The notes beneath the pieces are model-generated. The model had not been told where the DNA came from. It saw only the letters and a list, made by a program, of their open reading frames with translations, and did not search any database. Shown here one piece after another: positions 60,288-64,000 of a stretch of 64,000 bases of DNA. Position numbers and translations under genes: made by a program. The DNA comes from Synergistaceae bacterium (GTDB lineage: Bacteria; Synergistota; Synergistia; Synergistales; Aminobacteriaceae), in assembly GCA_018436595.1 (NCBI GenBank), contig JAHDLC010000016.1, positions 28,185 to 92,184 on the forward strand. The letters are read 5' to 3'. Positions within the stretch are counted from its first letter, which is position 1, and every line of letters starts with the position of its first letter.

Positions 60288-62648
60288 TCAGAAACTCTCC
60301 TGGGCTGTCCTGGCGATTATCTCTTCCTGGTGATGATCATCCAGGTCGACAAAATAATCGCTGTATCCCGCGACACGAACGAGAAGGCCGCGATATTCAT
60401 CGGGGTTTTTCTGGGCTTTTCGCAATGTTTCCGTGTCGACTACGTTGAACTGGATATGATGTCCTCCGAGGTTGAAATAGGTTCTTATGAGTCCCGCCAT
60501 TTTTTCCAGGCCTCCATCCCCGTCCAGAACTGAAGGGAGAAACCGCTGGTTCAGGAGAGTCCCTCCTGATTTGACCTGGTTCATCTTGCTGAGGGATTTC
60601 ACAACGGCCGTGGGACCCCGCCGGTCGGCACCGTGAGAAGGTGAAGTACCATCCGATTCCGGTACATGAGCGAAGCGACCGTTCGGCGTCGCTCCGAGTT
60701 TTTTCCCGAAATAGATGTGGCATGTGGTGGACAGCATGTTTACATGATAGGTAGGCCCCTTCGGCGAGCGTTTCCCGTCGATGGCATCAAGAAGGGATCC
60801 GTAGACCCTTTGCATAATGGAGTCGGCGTATTCATCATCGTTTCCGAAGAAGGGAGTCCGGTTCCATATGAACTGCCGCAGTTCGTCATGGCCTTTCCAG
60901 TTTTCTTTCAGGGCCTCCATGAGTGATTCCATGGCAATCGAGCCTTCTTGAAAGACATGTTTTTTCAGTACGGAAAGACTGTCCGTTACTGTTCCGATGC
61001 CGCAGCACTGGATATAGTCAGTGTTGTAACGAGCGCCACCGTCGTAGTAGTCTTTCCCGTTCTTGATGCAGTCGTGGATGAGGACGGAAAGATAGGGGGC
61101 CGGGGCGTGGCGGGCGAACATCCGCTGGATGTAGTTGTCCGTACGTATTTTGACGTTCACCACATGGATGAGCTGCTTTTCGAACGCCCGGTACAGATCG
61201 TCAAAATCATGAAACTCCATGGGATCGCCGGAAGCAATCCCGATCATTTTCCCGGTGAGTGGATCTGTGCCGTTGTTGAGCGTCAGTTCAAGGATTTTCG
61301 GCACATTGAGGTATCCATGGAGGATATAGGCTTCTTTGCCGAAGGATCCCGTTTCCACACATCCGCTCGTTCCTCCGGTTCTGGCGTCTTCAACTCGTTT
61401 GCCCATGCCGAGCTGTTCCATGACCACCGCTTCTGAATTAAAGGCGGACGGATACCCTGAGCCGCGTCTCATAATGCGGCATGCGTGCCGCAGGAATCTT
61501 TCCGGCGTTTTCGATGAAATATGGACGCTTGCCTGGGGTTGAAGCAGCTGCAGTTCGTCGAGGACATCCAGCAAGAGGTATGAAACCTCGCTTACGCCGT
61601 CCGCGCCGTCTTCTGTCACTCCTCCGAGGTTGATCTGGGTAAAATCGTTGTAGGTGCCGCTTTCGGCAGCCGTGACGCCGACCTTGGGCGGTGCGGGGGT
61701 GTTGTTTACCTTGATCCAGAAGCAGGAAAGAAGTTCCTTTGCTTTTTCACGGTCAAGAGTTCCTTCCCGGGTCCCTTTTTCAAAAAATGGAGCAAGGTGC
61801 TGGTCGAAATGGCCTGGAGACATGGCGTCCCAGCCGTTCAGTTCAGTAATGGTTCCGAGGTGGGTGAACCAGTAGGTCTGGACCGCTTCGTGGAAATCCC
61901 GGGGGGCGTGGGCAGGAACATGGCGGCATACGTCTACGATTTTGAGAAGCTCTGCTTTCCTTTCGGGGTCAGTCGTTTCCTCCGCCATCTTCTCCGCGAG
62001 TTCTGCATGCCTTTCCGCAAAGAGAATGACAGCGTCGCAGGCGATGTCCATCGCCTGCAGCTCCTCATTTTTCTCCGTTGCCTGGGGATCATTGATCCAG
62101 TCCAGATTTTCCATGGCGCGGGCAATTCTGCTCTTGAACTCCAGAAGTCCCGTGCGGTAAATGGTCCCGTCAAGAGCCGTGTGTCCCGGTGCGCGCTGTT
62201 CCATGAACTCAGTAAAACAGCCGCCCTCATAGAGGTCAAGCCATAGTTGGGGAAGATTTGAGAAAATCCTGTCCCTCAGAGTCCTTCCTTTCCAGAACGG
62301 GACAACCTTCTCACTGTATGTCCTGATATCTTCTCCGGCTACTGTGTATCGTGTCATGGGCCGGGAATTGAGTATCTCGAAATCTTCGGCAGTGTGGCAG
62401 TTCAGTTCAGGAAAGGTGGAAACCGCTTTCGGCCTGGGACCCCGTTCCCCCACAATAAGTTCCCTGTCACCTATGTATATTGTTTTTTTCTCGCAGAGAT
62501 TATAGAAATTTTTAGCCCTTAGGACCGGAATGGGGTACTTCCCCTCGTTTTCCCTGTAAAACTCTGTGGTAAGCACTGCCCTTTCAATTGAAACGCTCGG
62601 CGACGTTTCAAAGCTTTCTTTGCGAAGACACTCTATTCTCTCGTTCAT
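60288..62648 (-). CDS. hypD: Glycyl-radical enzyme, probable trans-4-hydroxy-L-proline dehydratase
   Basis: The 786-residue PFL-like protein has the thiyl-radical Cys430 in GTSGCVETGSFGKEAY and the glycyl-radical Gly761 in RVAGYSDYF. From memory of the Clostridioides difficile HypD structure (F152, H160, D278, S334, F340, C434, E436, Y450, T645, G765), this protein has the same residue at each position minus four: F148, H156, D274, S330, F336, C430, E432, Y446, T641, G761. HypD dehydrates trans-4-hydroxyproline to pyrroline-5-carboxylate. The activase gene lies eight bases upstream, and a TRAP system downstream. No proC is in the window. The enzyme is oxygen-sensitive. The name clashes with hydrogenase HypD, which is unrelated. 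Confidence 0.8.
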   Translation of the reverse strand: MNERIECLRKESFETSPSVSIERAVLTTEFYRENEGKYPIPVLRAKNFYNLCEKKTIYIGDRELIVGERGPRPKAVSTFPELNCHTAEDFEILNSRPMTRYTVAGEDIRTYSEKVVPFWKGRTLRDRIFSNLPQLWLDLYEGGCFTEFMEQRAPGHTALDGTIYRTGLLEFKSRIARAMENLDWINDPQATEKNEELQAMDIACDAVILFAERHAELAEKMAEETTDPERKAELLKIVDVCRHVPAHAPRDFHEAVQTYWFTHLGTITELNGWDAMSPGHFDQHLAPFFEKGTREGTLDREKAKELLSCFWIKVNNTPAPPKVGVTAAESGTYNDFTQINLGGVTEDGADGVSEVSYLLLDVLDELQLLQPQASVHISSKTPERFLRHACRIMRRGSGYPSAFNSEAVVMEQLGMGKRVEDARTGGTSGCVETGSFGKEAYILHGYLNVPKILELTLNNGTDPLTGKMIGIASGDPMEFHDFDDLYRAFEKQLIHVVNVKIRTDNYIQRMFARHAPAPYLSVLIHDCIKNGKDYYDGGARYNTDYIQCCGIGTVTDSLSVLKKHVFQEGSIAMESLMEALKENWKGHDELRQFIWNRTPFFGNDDEYADSIMQRVYGSLLDAIDGKRSPKGPTYHVNMLSTTCHIYFGKKLGATPNGRFAHVPESDGTSPSHGADRRGPTAVVKSLSKMNQVKSGGTLLNQRFLPSVLDGDGGLEKMAGLIRTYFNLGGHHIQFNVVDTETLRKAQKNPDEYRGLLVRVAGYSDYFVDLDDHHQEEIIARTAQESF

Positions 62649-62656
62649 TACACCCT

Positions 62657-63580
62657 TTATCCTCCTTTAGCCGCTTCAATATTCTGACTTCGGAATATAT
62701 CGAGAGCTTCCGCTATTTTTTTATCCTGTGGCGGAAGCACATTTCCCATTTTGTATTCCATGCCGAGATTCCTGTATTTCCCCTCGCCGGTGGAGTGGTA
62801 TGGAAGAATGTTGACTCCGGAAAGAGTTTTCAGGGATGCAGAAAGTTTTGCCACTGCTTCAAGATTCTCGGAATCGTCGTTTATGCCGGGAATAAGGGGC
62901 ATCCTGATATTGATTCGTCCTCTGCCTCTCCGGGCCAGGGTTTCATCGAGTTTCTTCAGGTTAGACAAAATTATGTGATTACTTACGCCAGTATAGTATT
63001 CATGCTTCTTTGGGTCAATGTGCTTTATATCGAAAAGGAAAAGATCCGCAATTTTTGCCGCGTCAAGGATTGTACTTTCTTCGCAGTACCCTGAAGTGTC
63101 CACGGCCGTGTGTATTTCCTCTTCCTGCATTTTGTGAAGACAGGCAAGCAGAAAACGAATCTGGAGAAGAGGTTCTCCTCCCGAAAAGGTGACCCCTCCC
63201 CCTGATTGGTCATAAAAAGGAATATCTTTTTTTGCTTCCAGAAAAACGTCTCCGGGGGACATTTCTTTCCCGGCTATCTCAATTGCAGCAGAAGGACAGG
63301 CGTCCGCACATTTTCCGCAGAGTGTACATTTTCTCCTGTCATAGCTGAGTCGCCCCTCTGTACTCCTGCTCCAGGCGCCTGTACTGCATGATTCGATGCA
63401 ACGGCCGCAGCCGATGCACCGGTTGGAATGACGAACAAGGATGGGCTGAGAGGACATGCCTTCCGGGTTATGACACCACCAGCAGGAAAGGGGGCACCCT
63501 TTCAGAAAGAAGGTGGTCCGTATACCCGGTCCGTCATGTATGGAATATCGTTTTATATCGAATATGATTCCGTTGTTCAT
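62657..63580 (-). CDS. Glycyl-radical-enzyme activating enzyme (radical SAM)
   Basis: This protein installs the glycyl radical on its partner. The 307-residue product starts MNNGIIFDIKRYSIHDGPG, has the radical-SAM C-x3-C-x2-C at Cys29, Cys33, Cys36, then a two-cluster ferredoxin insert (CIGCGRCIESCSTGA and CTLCGKCADACPSAA), typical of activases other than PflA. VTFSGGEPLLQ follows. ATG 63580 lies five bases after GAGGAG; the longer frame runs into the upstream gene. Together with the dehydratase gene it forms an activase-enzyme pair. Confidence 0.92.
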   Translation of the reverse strand: MNNGIIFDIKRYSIHDGPGIRTTFFLKGCPLSCWWCHNPEGMSSQPILVRHSNRCIGCGRCIESCSTGAWSRSTEGRLSYDRRKCTLCGKCADACPSAAIEIAGKEMSPGDVFLEAKKDIPFYDQSGGGVTFSGGEPLLQIRFLLACLHKMQEEEIHTAVDTSGYCEESTILDAAKIADLFLFDIKHIDPKKHEYYTGVSNHIILSNLKKLDETLARRGRGRINIRMPLIPGINDDSENLEAVAKLSASLKTLSGVNILPYHSTGEGKYRNLGMEYKMGNVLPPQDKKIAEALDIFRSQNIEAAKGG

Positions 63581-63618
63581 TATTTCTCCTCTGTCCGGCT
63601 CAGCCCATCCTCCGGTTA

Positions 63619-64000
63619 TCATGCCCTTCTCCCGGACCTCCAGTAGGGTTCGAGAAGGTCGAGGACCTCTGGGCTGTCCAGGCCAAGGCGCTCCACCGTC
63701 TCTTTCGTCGGCACGCCGTTCCTGTCCCAGCCCCTCCGGGCATATACCGCGTCCACAAGCTTCTCCCATTCGCCCCTCCGGTGGGCCTGGAGGCGGTCTA
63801 TCTTCTCCTCCACCGTCAGTCCTTCTCCGGAGATGCCCGCTTCCTCGAGTTTTTTCTCGAAGTATTCTTTCCTCACGTTCCATTCGTCCGGGAAGACGGG
63901 ACCGAGGGCCCGGTCGGGGATGTTGTGCTCTTTCCGCGTTCCCTTCCCCATCCGGTAGTTGAAGATCCGCTCGTAGTTGTAGACCCGCTCGGACTGGAGG
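63619..64000 (-). CDS. aor: Aldehyde:ferredoxin oxidoreductase (C-terminal part, cut by window end)
   Basis: The frame is open from the window edge to a TAA-type stop at 63619, giving about 126 residues. They read LQSERVYNYERIFNYRMGKG, then HNIPDRALGPVFPDEW and VYARRGWDRNGVPTKETVERLGLD. The RVYNxERxFNxR and RGWDxNGVPT blocks are diagnostic of the C-terminal domain of tungsten (or molybdenum) bis-pyranopterin aldehyde oxidoreductases. These enzymes oxidise aldehydes to acids, or the reverse, using ferredoxin. The cofactor genes at 16-22 kb could supply it. The activase gene follows after 38 bases. Confidence 0.88.
   Translation of the reverse strand, partial: LQSERVYNYERIFNYRMGKGTRKEHNIPDRALGPVFPDEWNVRKEYFEKKLEEAGISGEGLTVEEKIDRLQAHRRGEWEKLVDAVYARRGWDRNGVPTKETVERLGLDSPEVLDLLEPYWRSGRRA

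Overview
The window reads as ordinary chromosome of a strict anaerobe that ferments amino acids. No insertion sequence, prophage or CRISPR array was seen. The best-fitting group, by inference, is the Synergistota. Pointers are a Na+-type V-ATPase, a four-subunit 2-oxoacid:ferredoxin oxidoreductase, TRAP transport, a glycyl-radical enzyme and a tungsten/molybdenum aldehyde oxidoreductase. The mraZ-ftsZ cluster is accompanied by the rapZ-yvcK-whiA trio, and MurE carries the diaminopimelate-type DNPR motif. Nothing in the window fixes the genus.

Positions 1-11224, plus strand: xseB (end only), ispA, dxs, tlyA, nadK and recN form one tightly packed run (isoprenoid precursors, rRNA methylation, NADP, DNA repair). 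A textbook sigma70 promoter then opens rplU-prp-rpmA-obg-nadD-LCP-rsfS (ribosome assembly, NAD, envelope polymer attachment). The run closes at a hairpin terminator shared with the convergent tpiA.

Positions 11338-38435, minus strand (27 kb without a strand switch; transcription runs from high to low coordinate): mraZ, rsmH, ftsL-like, ftsI, murE, murF, mraY, murD, ftsW, murG, murC, ftsQ, ftsA and ftsZ; then a SPOR protein, a molybdenum/tungsten cofactor block (moeA, moeA-PBP fusion, moaA, moaC, mog), then rapZ, yvcK, whiA, pgk and tpiA. Most junctions are overlapping stop/start codons. murB and ddl are absent from the cluster. rnpB (RNase P RNA) lies just upstream of mraZ, divergent from an orphan cheR.

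Positions 39869-48542, minus strand: a nine-gene V-type ATPase operon in the Enterococcus hirae gene order (ntpFIKECGABD). Its proteolipid keeps the Na+-ligand residues. A tRNA-Gly(CCC), an rRNA uracil methyltransferase, korDABC, and acpS-nnr-(small membrane protein)-tsaE-tsaB follow, then tRNA-Val(GAC).

Positions 56963-57182 hold a spacer that can fold into a compact multi-branched structure matching no family I recognise.

Positions 57183-64000, minus strand: an aldehyde:ferredoxin oxidoreductase (cut by the window edge), a glycyl-radical activase, a glycyl-radical enzyme and a TRAP transporter (dctP, Q, M). The glycyl-radical enzyme has every active-site residue I recall for trans-4-hydroxy-L-proline dehydratase at one constant offset. 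The cluster is therefore a candidate hydroxyproline uptake and dehydration locus. The cofactor genes at 16-22 kb would serve the aldehyde oxidoreductase, and a Na+ gradient made or used by the V-ATPase could drive the TRAP transporter; both links are inference.
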